DNA of 64,000 nucleotides from PALSA-612 sp963742925 (GTDB lineage: Bacteria; Actinomycetota; Thermoleophilia; Gaiellales; Gaiellaceae), in assembly GCA_963742925.1 (NCBI GenBank), contig CAVUNV010000004.1:1-64000 (forward strand), read 5' to 3'. Positions 18,452 to 27,880 of the stretch are shown in pieces. The notes beneath the pieces were generated by a model. The model worked only from the letters and a program-made list of their open reading frames with translations. It did not search any database and was not told the DNA's origin. How positions within the stretch are numbered: the first letter of the stretch is position 1; the number at the start of each line of letters is the position of its first letter. The translations under genes were made by a program, and so were the position numbers.

Positions 18452-19536
18452 CCGAAGCCCTGCGCCAGCTCGCGCGACCTCGCGCCCATCCGCAGGCGCA
18501 GGTCGCGGTCGGCCGCGAGCCGGCGGAGCGCGTCCGCGGCGGGCTCGCGCTCGCCTGCCGGGACGAGCACGCCGTTCTCCCCGTCCCGGAGCAGGTCGTG
18601 CGCCGCGCCGACGCGATCGGAGAGAACGAGCGGCAGTCCGCAGGCGGCGGCCTCGTTCACGACGACGCCCCAGGGCTCGCGCTCGGAGAGCAGCGCGAAG
18701 ACATCCGACGCCGCATAGGCCTCGATCACCGACTCCCACGGCCGGTCACCCGTGAAGGTCGCTCGCACGCCGAGGTCGCGGGCCAGCAGCTCCAGCCGCG
18801 CACGCTCGGGGCCCTCGCCGACCACGATCGCGACGAGGCGTTCGTCCCCGGCCAGCGCCACGGCGCGAAGCAGGGTGTCGATCCCCTTTTCGGGCACGAG
18901 CCGGGACACCGAGACCACGGCCACGTCGTCCGCGGCCACGCCGAGACCGTCGCGAAGCTCCGGCCGCCGGCCGGCGAGCCGGTCTGCGCGCTCTCCGAAG
19001 CTCGCCACGTCGATCGTGTTCGCGAACACGCGGACGCGCTCCGGAGCCGCCCCGAGCGCCAGCACCGACTCGCGGGCCAGCGACCCGACGACGAGCACGC
19101 TCGCCGCGCCCTTCACGATCGGCGGCACGACCGTCTCCTTGACCCGCCGCCGCCACCCGGCCTTCGGGCCTGCGTCGTGACTCTCGACCAGCAGCACGTA
19201 GGGCAGGCGGCGCGCGCGGCACCAGGCGATCGCGGCCTGTGCGGCGAACGTGCTCCAGCCGGACACCACCACGCACTCGGGATTCGCCTCGCGCAGCGCG
19301 CGCCAGATGCCCGGCGTCACGGGGTAGTCGTGGCGGAGAACCTCGCGGGCTCCCGGCAGGTTGACGCCGTCGAGGAACACCGCGCGATGCCGCGGCTCGA
19401 CGTTCCAGGTTCGACCGGCGACGGTGCGAGCGGCGTAGATCACGGTCAGGTCGATCTCCGCGTCCGCGCCGACACGATCGAGGAGAGGCGACCGGTAGGG
19501 CGTCGGCTCCGGAGAGACGAACGCGACCCGCGTCAC
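18391..19536 (-). CDS. GT4 glycosyltransferase
   Basis: 381 residues, intact. VAFVSPEPTPYRSPLLD is the N-terminal loop, with the donor-site VSRLVPEKGIDTLLRAV and SEREPWGVVVNEAAACGLPLVLSD (E-x7-E). Retaining GT-B enzyme adding a sugar to the lipid-linked chain on the cytosolic side. The ATG at 19536 overlaps the end of the upstream gene by 4 bases. Confidence 0.9.
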   Translation of the reverse strand: MTRVAFVSPEPTPYRSPLLDRVGADAEIDLTVIYAARTVAGRTWNVEPRHRAVFLDGVNLPGAREVLRHDYPVTPGIWRALREANPECVVVSGWSTFAAQAAIAWCRARRLPYVLLVESHDAGPKAGWRRRVKETVVPPIVKGAASVLVVGSLARESVLALGAAPERVRVFANTIDVASFGERADRLAGRRPELRDGLGVAADDVAVVSVSRLVPEKGIDTLLRAVALAGDERLVAIVVGEGPERARLELLARDLGVRATFTGDRPWESVIEAYAASDVFALLSEREPWGVVVNEAAACGLPLVLSDRVGAAHDLLRDGENGVLVPAGEREPAADALRRLAADRDLRLRMGARSRELAQGFGYGPSVENLLEAVREATASR

Positions 19537-20324
19537 CGGACGCCCAGCTTCCAGGCGGCCTTGCGGACGTTCTCGCGCCAGCGGAACGGGGCTCCGGGGT
19601 TCCGGTGCAGCCGCCCGTCGCGAAGGACGTGGCTCGCGTCGTGGAGCGTGTAGAGCCGGCTCTTGCCGCCGGCCAGCTCGAGGTTGCGGGCCGCCTCCTC
19701 GCCGTAGTAGGCCTCCGCCTTTCCGCCGGCAACGTGCCCGTAGTCGTGACGCTGGTGCGCGGCGACGACGTCGGCGGTCGCGTCGACCACGATCGCGTCC
19801 TGCCGCGCCCGCCAGACGAGCCAGTTGTCGAAGCAGGCCCGGCCGATCGCGAACGGCGGCACGTCGGAGTAGAGGCCGGCCGGGAACACGAAGTAGTCGA
19901 GTGCGGCTGCGCCCCGCCTCTCACCGCGGGCGACCGCGTCTTCGCGGTCGCGCGGATCGTCCACGTCGACGGTCTGGCCGACGATCAGGAAGCGCTCGGC
20001 CTGCTCCGTCACACGGCGCGCGGCGACGAGCAGATCGTCGAAGAGGAGCACGTCCGCGTTGACGAAGCAGCGAAGCGGGCCCCGCGCCGCCCCGTCGGCC
20101 GCCGCGAACGCCGCGTCGAGCCGGGGCGTGCCGTGGCCCGTGCGGGCGAGATCGGGGAGGTGCTCGGCACCGGCCGACTGCGCCGCGTCCGCGACACCCT
20201 TCTCGTCGCCGAGCAGCAGCACCTGCACGCCGTCACCAAGCCCCGTCCAGCTCGCGAGCGCACGCCGCTGGATCTCGCCGATCGCGCCGCGGAAGGGCTT
20301 GGGCACGGAAAAGATCGTCAGCAC
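19533..20324 (-). CDS. Glycosyltransferase-like GT-A protein of uncertain specificity
   Basis: 263 residues from the GTG at 20324. An upstream ATG exists at 20414 but would add residues encoded by a REP-like element. LTIFSVPKPFRGAIGEIQRRA is followed by VQVLLLGDEKGV and CFVNADVLLFDDLL (a DxD-like NADV position), then FVFPAGLYSDVPPFAIGR and RHDYGHVAGGK. The pattern resembles GT-A nucleotide-sugar enzymes seen in capsular loci, with no named close family that I can assign. It overlaps the next gene by 4 bases. Confidence 0.55.
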   Translation of the reverse strand: MLTIFSVPKPFRGAIGEIQRRALASWTGLGDGVQVLLLGDEKGVADAAQSAGAEHLPDLARTGHGTPRLDAAFAAADGAARGPLRCFVNADVLLFDDLLVAARRVTEQAERFLIVGQTVDVDDPRDREDAVARGERRGAAALDYFVFPAGLYSDVPPFAIGRACFDNWLVWRARQDAIVVDATADVVAAHQRHDYGHVAGGKAEAYYGEEAARNLELAGGKSRLYTLHDASHVLRDGRLHRNPGAPFRWRENVRKAAWKLGVR

Positions 20325-20366
20325 GGGCGCAAGCCTAGTCCGCTGCTCGCGCAGCACTTCTGTGAC

Positions 20367-20478
20367 GGTGTCTGACACCAGGAAGGTCTTGACGAGGCAG
20401 TCCGGGCATCGCATGGTTGTGCGGTTCGTGCGCGTTCTGTGACGTTCCGGTCACATCGGTGTTCGGGTGTCTGACACC
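20367..20478. repeat. REP-like element: two identical 13-base quasi-palindromes around a hairpin
   Basis: GGTGTCTGACACC occurs at 20367-20379 and again at 20466-20478, same orientation, each with 6-base arms around a T. Between them, TGTGAC and GTCACA (20438-20443 and 20450-20455) can pair around a 6-base loop. The second copy lies in the last codons of the upstream GT4 gene, so the stem could also affect transcription read-through between the two genes. Confidence 0.5.
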
Positions 20479-21696
20479 GCGAGGAGGTCGGCGTAGAGCT
20501 CGACGTACGTGTCGACTTGGCGCTCCAGCGAGAAACGCTGCCGCGCGTCCACCGCGGCTGCCGCACCCATCCGGCCGCGCCGCGCGGGATCGCCGAGGAG
20601 CGACTCGATCGCCCCGGCGAGCGCCGCCGGATCACCCGGGTCGACGAGCACGCCGGTCTCGTCCCGCACCTGCTCGGGGATCCCCCCGACACGGCTCGCC
20701 ACGACGGCCGCACCGCACGCGAGCGCCTCGAGCACGCCGCTCGGGAACGTGTCCGCCCGTGACGGATGCACGTAGACGTCCGCCGCCCGCAGCCAGCGTG
20801 CCACGTCGCCGGCCGGGACCGCACCGACCGACCGCACCGTCGCCCGGCCCGCCTGTTCCTCGCTCGGACCGGGATCGCCGAGCGCGACAGCCTGGACCGG
20901 AACGCCGAGCCGGCCGAGCGCCTCCAGGAGCGTCGGGAAGTCCTTGAACTCGTTGGCCCGCCCGCCCTGGGCCGAGAAGACGACGAGCGCCGCGTCTCCC
21001 GCGACGCCGAGCTCGCGCCGCGCCTGCGCCCGGTCGCCGGGCGAGAACACGTCCAGGTCGACGCCGTTCGGGATCACCTGCCGCCGCACCGCGGCCGGCG
21101 CGAGCACCGACCGCTCGACCATGTCCATCAGCCAGCGCGACGGTGTCACCACCGTCAGCTCGACACTCCGCGTAGATCGAGCGCTTGCGGGCGAGGTTGA
21201 ACGCCGTGCCGTCTCGGCGCAGCGCCGGATAGGTGCCCAGGTGCGGGCAGTCGCCGCAGCCGCGCAGCCACCCGTCGGAGTCGAACGGGTGCGCGCAGTG
21301 GCCGGTGAGAAGCCAGGCGTCGTGCAGCGTGGCGACGAGTCGGGCACGCTTCGCGAGCTCCGGCAGTGCCCGCAGGTCGAAGTAGCCGCCGTGCAGGTTG
21401 TGGACGTGGACGATGTCCGGCGCCCGCGGCGGCAGCTCGAGCACACGGTGGGACGCAGGGAAGCGGAAGTCCTCGTGGCCGCGGACGGCGTCCAGCAGGA
21501 CACCGGGATCGGTCAGAGCGCGGCGCCTCCGGGAGCCGGCGTGACCGATCTCGAGCACGCCGTCCTCGGACGTCCGGCGGTAGCCGACCGCGAGCCACGC
21601 GTCGTGCCCGCGCTCCCGCAGCCCGCGGTGGAGCGACAGGGCGACCGCCTCGGCGCCGCCGCCACGGTCGGACGTCGAGATCTGCAGGACGTTCAC
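20451..21696 (-). CDS. GT4 glycosyltransferase, one frameshift
   Basis: GTG at 21696 (GTGA overlap with the upstream gene). VLQISTSDRGGGAEAVA, VHVHNLHGGYFDLRALP and LHDAWLLTGHCAHPFD make up an acceptor domain of the Cys-containing type (GCGDCPHLGTYP). The shift near 21160 leads to VTPSRWLMDMVERS, VIPNGVDLDVFSP and HPSRADTFPSGVLEALACG. Length is about 415. The last codons are formed by a REP-like repeat. Confidence 0.82.
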
Positions 21697-22670
21697 GCGC
21701 GCGCCCAGCCGGCGAGGCACCCGATCGACTCCCGTACGCGTCCGTGACGGACGGCGCGCTTCAGCAGGAGCAGCTGCGCCTGCCGTGCGAGTGTCCGCCG
21801 GGGCGGTGCGCCGGCGACCGCGGCGGCCATGTCCAGCAGCGCCTCGGCCTCCGTGTCACGCCCCACGCGCTGCAGCGTCGCCGCCCACTGCACCGCGTCG
21901 CGCACGACGGCTCGATCCACCTCGTCCCGCTCGACCCCGAGCCGTGCCGCGACCGTCTCGTCGAGCCGGTCGACGCCCGTCAGCGGATCCGGTCTCCCCG
22001 CCCGCCGCTCCCGCGCGGCCGCACGAACGCAGAGCGAGCCGAGCGCCTGCCGCTCCAGCTTCGTGACCGAGAACTGGCCGGGATGGAGCCGGTAGCGGAT
22101 CACGGGCTCCGCGAGCGCAGCGACCCCGTAGCGCTCGTCGAAGCGGAGCCAGAGGTCGTAGTCCTCGGACTGGTCGAGCCGGTAGCCGCCCAGCTCGCGG
22201 AACGCCTCGGTGCGCATCACCACGGTCGCGTGGACGAGCTCGTTGCGCTCCGAGAGATCGGGAGCGACCCGCCCCGGCTCCCGGTCGATCTCGCGTCCCG
22301 TCTCGTCGACGAGGACGATCCCGCCGCCGAGGAGCGCCGTCCCCGGATGCGCGTCGAGATGGGCGACCTGCCGCTCGAGCCGGTCCGGCAAGGCCACGTC
22401 GTCGCCGTCCATGCGCGCGATGTACGGCGCCGAGGCGAGGGCGCAGCCGGCGTTGAGCGCCGCCGTCAGCCCGCCGGGAGCCTGCGTCCGGACGCGCACC
22501 CGTGCGTCCCGTCGCGCGAGCCCGGCGAGCAGGCCCGGCGTGCCGTCGGTCGAGCCGTCGTCGACGACGATCAGCTCCAGGTCGTCCAGCGTCTGCGCAA
22601 GGACGCTCTCCACGGCCTCGACGAGGAACCGCTCCCCGTCCCGGACCGGCATGACGACGCTGACTCTCAC
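21693..22670 (-). CDS. GT2 glycosyltransferase
   Basis: 325 residues, GTG start overlapping the preceding stop. VSVVMPVRDGERFL, LIVVDDGSTDGT (37-48 region), ARMDGDDVALPDRLE (DxD in MDGDD) and EDYDLWLRF. Typical inverting GT2 of the SpsA/WaaE group with a helical C-terminus of about 100 residues. Cytosolic face of the membrane. Sugar unknown. Confidence 0.9.
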   Translation of the reverse strand: MRVSVVMPVRDGERFLVEAVESVLAQTLDDLELIVVDDGSTDGTPGLLAGLARRDARVRVRTQAPGGLTAALNAGCALASAPYIARMDGDDVALPDRLERQVAHLDAHPGTALLGGGIVLVDETGREIDREPGRVAPDLSERNELVHATVVMRTEAFRELGGYRLDQSEDYDLWLRFDERYGVAALAEPVIRYRLHPGQFSVTKLERQALGSLCVRAAARERRAGRPDPLTGVDRLDETVAARLGVERDEVDRAVVRDAVQWAATLQRVGRDTEAEALLDMAAAVAGAPPRRTLARQAQLLLLKRAVRHGRVRESIGCLAGWARA

Positions 22671-23688
22671 AGCTCGACCAGGCCGGCGAAGAGCTCGCGG
22701 TGCCGCTCGACCCAGGGCGCGAGGTCGAAGCGCTCCGCACGCGCACGCGCCTCGATGCGGAGGTCGTCGAGCCGCTCCAGGACGTGCTCGACACCCGTGG
22801 CGAGAAGATCGGGAGCCGGCGGCACGTCCTCCTCCCAGCTCGTGTCCGACCCCACGCCGATGCCGGCGTCTCCGACCAGCTCGGGCGTGCCGCCGCTCGC
22901 CGAATGGACGACGGGGAGCCCGCATGCGAGCGCCTCGAGCACGACGTTCGGGCAGGGATCGTTCACCTTCGGGTGCAGGAGCACGTGCGCGCGCCGGTAG
23001 ACCGAGGGCGCGTCGCGCTGCGCGTAGCGGCCGGTGAAGAGGACGCGGTCGGCGACGCCGAGCTGCTCGGCGAGCGCACGGCCGTCCTCGATCAGCGCCC
23101 CCGTCACGAGCAGCCTCACCTCGGGCAGGAGCGCGAGCGTGCGCAGTGCCGTGCCGAGCCGGTAGGGCTGCGTCTGGTCGCCGGCCAGCAGGAGCACGCG
23201 CCCGCCCGGCGGCGGCTCGGGGGCAGGCGTGAACTCGGACGTGTCGACGGCGTTGTGGAGCAGCTCCCAGCCGCCGCGCGGCTCACCGAGGAAGCGGTCG
23301 GCCGCGGCCTTGCAGAACTCGCTCTGGTAGACGACGTGATCCGCGGCGACGAGCACGTCTCGCAGCCGCGCGTTCAGCTCGTCGGTTCGCTCGCCCGCCC
23401 AGCCGGGGTACGCCACCCCGTTCTGGTTGACGACGACGGGTGCGCCGCGGCGCTTCGCGAGCCGGATCACCGCCTGCTCGTCACCCGGCAGCGAGCTCGA
23501 GCCGAGGTAGAGCAGGTTGAAGTCGCGCGGACGGTTCGGAAACACGGTCTGCAGCCGCTGGAACTTGACCATCCCGCCTTCGACCGGCTCGCCCGGAGCC
23601 GGCAGCCGGCGGTGACCGTAGAAGACGGCGATCTCCCCGCGGGCCGGCCGGGAGAGCCCGATCGCCGCCCGCCACGAGCCCTCCTCAC
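22667..23688 (-). CDS. GT4 glycosyltransferase, start disturbed by a frameshift
   Basis: The donor domain is clear: VLLLAGDQTQPYRLGT, VLFTGRYAQRDAP, HPKVNDPCPNVVLEALACGLPVV. The conserved N-terminus WRAAIGLSRPARGEIAVFYG and GHRRLPAPGEPVEGGMVKFQ lies upstream of the first in-frame ATG (23572), with no in-frame start before it. The GTG at 23688, overlapping the previous stop as elsewhere in this run, is in another frame. A single indel just after the GTG is the simplest explanation. Length is about 340. Confidence 0.75.
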
Positions 23689-24800
23689 GCTTCCTCCATA
23701 GCGACGAAGCCCCGGAAGAGGTCGCCCCAGCGCGGGCGCAGCGCCTCCCACGAGCAGGCGGCGGCCGTCTCGAGCCCGGCGGCGACGACCGGCTCGAGCT
23801 CCGCGGGCGACATGCGCGCGACGCGACCCGCAGCCGCCGCGAGCCCCTCGGCGTCCTCGACCTCGCAGAGCCAGCCGTTCTCGCCGTTCCGGACGAGGTC
23901 GGCGGCCTGGCCGACCCGGGTCGTGACGAGCGGGACGCCGGTCGCCATCGACTCGAGCACCGCCTTCGGCCCGCCCTCGTCGCGCGAGGTGACGAGGCAG
24001 ACGTCGATCGCCCGGTAGGCGCCCGCGACCGCGTCCAGATCGGGCAGCAGCACGTGCCGGTGGGCGACGCCGAGCCGTTCCAGCCCTGCGGCCACGTAGC
24101 CGCGCGCCGGGCCGGTCAGCAGGACGACGAGCTCCGGCACCTCGTGGGCGAGCCGCTCGGCGACGTCGAGCAGCACGTCCGGGCCCTTGATCAGCTTCGG
24201 CTCGAGCCCGTCGCCCCAGCCGACGCCGTCCTTCTGGAAGGAGCCGACGACGAAGGCGGACTCCGGCAGGCCGAGCTCGCGTCGCGCCGCGGCCCGCGCG
24301 CCGGCGTCGCGGGGACGGAATCGACCCGTGTCCACGCCGATCGGGATGCGGAACACCTTCTCGGGCGCGATGCCCGTCCCGAGCACCAGCTCCTCCATCG
24401 CCCGGTTGGAGACCTGGACGCGGTCGAGCTCCTCGTGGCGGCGCCGGACGGTCTCGTAACACGTGTCGAACTCGGGCATGCCGGGCGTGCCGGGGCGCCC
24501 GTGCAGGTAGGCGACGCCGAGCCGGTTGCCGGCCTGCTCGAAGGGCAGCCCGATCAGCGTGAACTGGCTCGTGTGGAAGACCGACTGGTTGCGGACCCGG
24601 GCGATCCAGCGCTCCGGCCCGACGCGGATGCCGAGACTCCCGGCGAGACGCGCGACCTCCGAGGCGTCGTCGGCTATCGCCCAGCGGTTGCCGTCACCCG
24701 CGACGAAGAGACGCGAGTGCGGAGGCCACGACTGTGTCCTCCAGCCGATCGCCAGACTGCGAAGCGGTGCGCCGACGCGCCGGATTGTGGTCGCGTGCAC
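23685..24800 (-). CDS. GT4 glycosyltransferase
   Basis: 371 residues from GTG 24800. FHTSQFTLIGLPFEQAGNRLGVAYLHG is the acceptor part (split here by function, not by frame). RIPIGVDTGRFRPRD and VVGSFQKDGVGWGDG form the interdomain and donor loop, and VCLVTSRDEGGPKAVLESMA carries the E-x7-E motif. It is the first gene of the run reading leftwards. A 41-base divergent gap to the VOC gene must hold both promoters. Confidence 0.88.
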   Translation of the reverse strand: MHATTIRRVGAPLRSLAIGWRTQSWPPHSRLFVAGDGNRWAIADDASEVARLAGSLGIRVGPERWIARVRNQSVFHTSQFTLIGLPFEQAGNRLGVAYLHGRPGTPGMPEFDTCYETVRRRHEELDRVQVSNRAMEELVLGTGIAPEKVFRIPIGVDTGRFRPRDAGARAAARRELGLPESAFVVGSFQKDGVGWGDGLEPKLIKGPDVLLDVAERLAHEVPELVVLLTGPARGYVAAGLERLGVAHRHVLLPDLDAVAGAYRAIDVCLVTSRDEGGPKAVLESMATGVPLVTTRVGQAADLVRNGENGWLCEVEDAEGLAAAAGRVARMSPAELEPVVAAGLETAAACSWEALRPRWGDLFRGFVAMEEA

Positions 24801-24841
24801 GGTCGAATAGTGTCGCGGGTCCGTTAAGAAAAGGGAGGAAT

Positions 24842-25216
24842 GTGAAGCACCTCGCCCTCGCGGTCTCCGACCAGGAGCGGTCGCGCCGCTTCTACGAGTC
24901 GTACTTCGGCTTCGGCGCCCGCCCGGCGCGCCGGTACGACGGCGGCGTGCTGATGCTCTACGACGCCGACGGGTTCTCGCTCGCACTCGGGCCGACCGAC
25001 GAGGCGATCCATCTGCCCCGATTCCTCCACTTCGGGAAGGGTCTGCCGAGCCCGGAGGCGGTGCGGGCCTTTCGCGACCGGCTCGTCGCAGACGGCGTCC
25101 CGATCGTCGAGGAGTGGGACGAGCTCGACTACGTCAGCGTCAAGTGCAGCGACCCCGACGGCTACGTCGTCGAGGCGTCGTGGGAGCCTGGTCGCGGGCC
25201 TGCCAGCTCGCGGTAG
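24842..25216 (+). CDS. VOC-superfamily (glyoxalase-like) protein
   Basis: 124 residues behind a good ribosome site (GGGAGGAA, about 4 bases before GTG). HLALAVSDQERSRRFYESYFGF, then FSLALGP, LPRFLHFG and VSVKCSDPDGYVVEASWE give the beta-alpha-beta-beta-beta folds with metal-ligand positions H3, E/H in the HFG strand and E at the end. Single-domain members act as dimers on varied small molecules. Its place in a glycan locus suggests no substrate. Its 3' end overlaps the sulfotransferase tail-to-tail by 55 bases. Confidence 0.8.
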   Translation: MKHLALAVSDQERSRRFYESYFGFGARPARRYDGGVLMLYDADGFSLALGPTDEAIHLPRFLHFGKGLPSPEAVRAFRDRLVADGVPIVEEWDELDYVSVKCSDPDGYVVEASWEPGRGPASSR

Positions 25217-25968
25217 CGGCGGATCCAGTCCTCGTTGACGGCGTCGGCCTGCTGCTCGGTGCCCGGGGCGACCGCGAAGCCCTCGGGGACGTCGACGCCG
25301 ATGAACGTCAGCACGCGGCGGGCGGTGCCGGTCGGGTCCGCGGCCAGCTCCTCGTAGGTCAGCCGCAGCGGCTCGATCCGGTTCGCCTCGAACCAGAGGC
25401 GCCACGCCTCCGTGTGCTCGTCGATCCTGCGCACGCGGCCGGCGATCCCGTCGACGTCGAAGGCCGGCTCACCGGTCACGGCCCGGCCGTCCGTCCACTT
25501 GCCGCTCGTGATCGCCTTCCACCAGGACACGCCCTGCGCGAGCGTGTCCTCCCGGGTGATCCAGACGAAGCGGGGCGCCGGGAAGACGGCCTCGATCACC
25601 TGACGGTCGGAGGCGCCGCGCAGGCCGCGGCGGAGGCGCAGCAGGTGGAGGAACACCTCGACCTGGTCCCAGTGGAGCTTGATGCCGAGCGTGCCGGTGC
25701 CGCGCGCATGCTGCGTGCAGCCGACCAGGTAGTCGTCGAAGCCGGCGCGGCTGAGGCCCGGCACGACGTCACGGCGGAAGAACTCTCCGAAGTACTCGCC
25801 CGCTCGACCGACGAGGCCCGTGTCGGCGAGGAGGTTGCCGAGCATCGTCGAGCCCGTGCGTGGAGTCGAGCAGATGAAGAAGGTGCGCCGGATCCCGGCG
25901 GCTTCGAGCCGCCCGCGCAGCGCCGAAACGTGCGCGGCAAGCCGGACGAGAGACGCCGCATGCCGCAC
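25162..25968 (-). CDS. Stf0-like sulfotransferase
   Basis: 268 residues. The PAPS 5'-phosphosulfate loop CSTPRTGSTMLGNLLADTG at 33-51 is the Stf0 signature, followed by GEYFGEFFRR, FVWITREDTLAQGVSWWKA (3'-phosphate-binding region) and LRLTYEELAADP. Stf0 enzymes sulfate trehalose in mycobacteria. In this locus a sugar of the polymer or its precursor is the more likely acceptor. First of three sulfotransferases in the window. Confidence 0.9.
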   Translation of the reverse strand: MRHAASLVRLAAHVSALRGRLEAAGIRRTFFICSTPRTGSTMLGNLLADTGLVGRAGEYFGEFFRRDVVPGLSRAGFDDYLVGCTQHARGTGTLGIKLHWDQVEVFLHLLRLRRGLRGASDRQVIEAVFPAPRFVWITREDTLAQGVSWWKAITSGKWTDGRAVTGEPAFDVDGIAGRVRRIDEHTEAWRLWFEANRIEPLRLTYEELAADPTGTARRVLTFIGVDVPEGFAVAPGTEQQADAVNEDWIRRYRELAGPRPGSHDASTT

Positions 25969-25992
25969 GCCCGGATTCTAGGCTGCGGTCTC

Positions 25993-26937
25993 GTGAACCG
26001 CATCGCGTTCAACATGAGCCCCGTCGAGCGGCCGTGGGGCGGCGGCAACTGGTGGCTCGCACAGATCGTGCGCCGGCTACGCGCTACCGGCTCCGACGTC
26101 CGCTTCGATCTCGACGACACGCCGGACTGCATCGTCGTCGTCGACCCGCGCGTCGGCGACAACGTCGGCTTCGGCGCCGACGAGATCGAGGCGTACCGGA
26201 AGCTCCACCCGGGGGCACGCTGTCTGCACCGGATCAACGAGTGCGACCTGCGCAAGGGAACGAACGAGATCGACGCGTTGCTGGCGGAGGCGAATCGCGT
26301 CGCCGATCACACCGTCTTCATCTCCGCCTGGCTGCGCGACTACCACGCGGAGCGCTGGTTCGACCTGTCGCGACCGCACTCCGTGATCCTGAACGGAGCC
26401 GACCCGGCGATCTTCCATCCCGTCGGCAGCGAGGAGTGGAAGCCCGGCGATCCGATGCGCCTCGTCACGCATCACTGGTCGGACAACCCGATGAAGGGGT
26501 TCGACGTCTATCAGGAGGTCGACCGGCTGATCGCAGCGGGTGAGCTTCAGGGCGTCGAGCTGTGGGTGATCGGGCGCTGGCCACGAGCCTGCGACTGGCG
26601 CGCCGCCCGGACGTTTCCGCCCATCACCGGGCCGGAGCTCGCCGGCCTGCTCCGCCGGGGGCACGTCTACCTCACCGCGTCGCGGTGGGAGCCGGGCGGG
26701 ATGCATCACGTCGAGGGCGCCCAGTGCGGCCTGCCCGTCCTCTACCACGAGGACGGCGGCGGTATCGTCGAGATGGCGAGCCGGTACGGGATCGGCTACC
26801 GCGACGATGTCGCCGGCGCGATCGGCGAGATGCGGGAGCGCTACGGCGAGTTGCGGCAGCGCGTGCTCGAGCAGGCACCCTCCGGTGACGCGATGTGCGC
26901 GGGCTACGAGGAGCTGATCCGGGCCCTGCTCGTCTGA
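25993..26937 (+). CDS. GT4-like glycosyltransferase, short form
   Basis: 314 residues from GTG 25993. FNMSPVERPWGGGNWWLAQIV, CLHRINECDLRKGTNEID and HSVILNGADPAIFHP (interdomain linker) precede a donor half reading VTHHWSDNPMKGFDVYQEVD, ASRWEPGGMHHVEGAQCGLPVLYH with an E-x-G-x-x-C arrangement. The N-terminal domain is smaller than in standard GT4 enzymes. This form is frequent in polysaccharide clusters. It is tail-to-tail with the next GT2, separated by 3 bases. Confidence 0.8.
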   Translation: MNRIAFNMSPVERPWGGGNWWLAQIVRRLRATGSDVRFDLDDTPDCIVVVDPRVGDNVGFGADEIEAYRKLHPGARCLHRINECDLRKGTNEIDALLAEANRVADHTVFISAWLRDYHAERWFDLSRPHSVILNGADPAIFHPVGSEEWKPGDPMRLVTHHWSDNPMKGFDVYQEVDRLIAAGELQGVELWVIGRWPRACDWRAARTFPPITGPELAGLLRRGHVYLTASRWEPGGMHHVEGAQCGLPVLYHEDGGGIVEMASRYGIGYRDDVAGAIGEMRERYGELRQRVLEQAPSGDAMCAGYEELIRALLV

Positions 26938-26940
26938 GGC

Positions 26941-27804
26941 TCAGGCGCGGAGGCGACCCTCCCGTGCGAGGCGGCGAGCGACCCGCACGGCCCGTCTGCC
27001 CGTGTAGGCGGCGGTGCTCGGCAGCCCGTAGACGATCCGATCCGTGGGCCGGAACAGCCGGCCGACCGTGACGTCGCGCTGGAAGCCCCTGATCTCCCTC
27101 GAGAGCTCGACCGAGGGGCCGGTGTTCGACCGAAACGGCTGGTAGGCAGGCGGAAGCTCGGGGTAGTGGTAGACGACGACGTCCGGGAGCCTCGTGCAGA
27201 GCAGGCCTCGCTCCTTCAGCGCGAGGAAGAGCTCGACGTGCTCCCCCGCGACCTTCAGCCGCGCGTCCCACGGGTCGGGGCCCAACACCTCCGTCGAAGC
27301 GACGAAGAACTGGTGCACGATGTCGAACACGGGCAGGCCGTCGATCGTGCCTCTCGTCGCTCCGAGGCGATGGACGAGAACGCCGTCGGCGATCTCGAGC
27401 GTCCCCTCGTACCGACGATAGCCACGCCGGATCGACCTCCACGGCTCGTGGTCCATCCACATGCAGGAGACGACGTCGAAGCGCGTCGTCGACACGGCCC
27501 GGAGCATCTTCGCGAGATCGGTCTTGCGCCCGAGGACCATGTCGTCGTCGCAGACGAGCACATACTCGGTCTCGACCTGGCGAAGCCCGAAGTTCCGCCC
27601 GGCGGACACCCCCAGTGAGTTGAACGGGAAGTGCCAGTAGCGCGTGACGCCCTCCGGAACCGGCTCGAACGGCTCCGCCGAGTCGTCGACGACGAAGACG
27701 GCGATGTTCGGGTAGAACCGGCGGATCGAGGCAACGAGCCGGCGCAGCGCGTCCGGACGCTGGAACGTCTTGACGAGAACGGTGACGTCGCGCTCGACCT
27801 CCAC
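26941..27804 (-). CDS. GT2 glycosyltransferase
   Basis: 287 residues from GTG 27804. The domain begins immediately with VTVLVKTFQRPDALRRL, followed by VFVVDDSAEP, VLVCDDDMVLGRKTD (metal-binding DDD) and CTRLPDVVVYHYPE. An upstream ATG at 27903 would put its first codons inside the divergent hydroxylase gene and is less likely. It is divergent from the phytanoyl-CoA-dioxygenase-like gene. Confidence 0.85.
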   Translation of the reverse strand: MEVERDVTVLVKTFQRPDALRRLVASIRRFYPNIAVFVVDDSAEPFEPVPEGVTRYWHFPFNSLGVSAGRNFGLRQVETEYVLVCDDDMVLGRKTDLAKMLRAVSTTRFDVVSCMWMDHEPWRSIRRGYRRYEGTLEIADGVLVHRLGATRGTIDGLPVFDIVHQFFVASTEVLGPDPWDARLKVAGEHVELFLALKERGLLCTRLPDVVVYHYPELPPAYQPFRSNTGPSVELSREIRGFQRDVTVGRLFRPTDRIVYGLPSTAAYTGRRAVRVARRLAREGRLRA

Positions 27805-27880
27805 GCCCGGATTGTGGTCGATCTCGGCGAGCGCAGGGTTCGCCGTCTGATGCGGCTGTGCGTCGTCTAGGGTTCTGGCG

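Noticed and set aside
16363..19653. 1096-codon open frame on the plus strand
   Set aside because: Only its middle (17284 onward) encodes a GT4 enzyme. The rest lies opposite intact minus-strand GT4 genes and is a high-GC antisense shadow.
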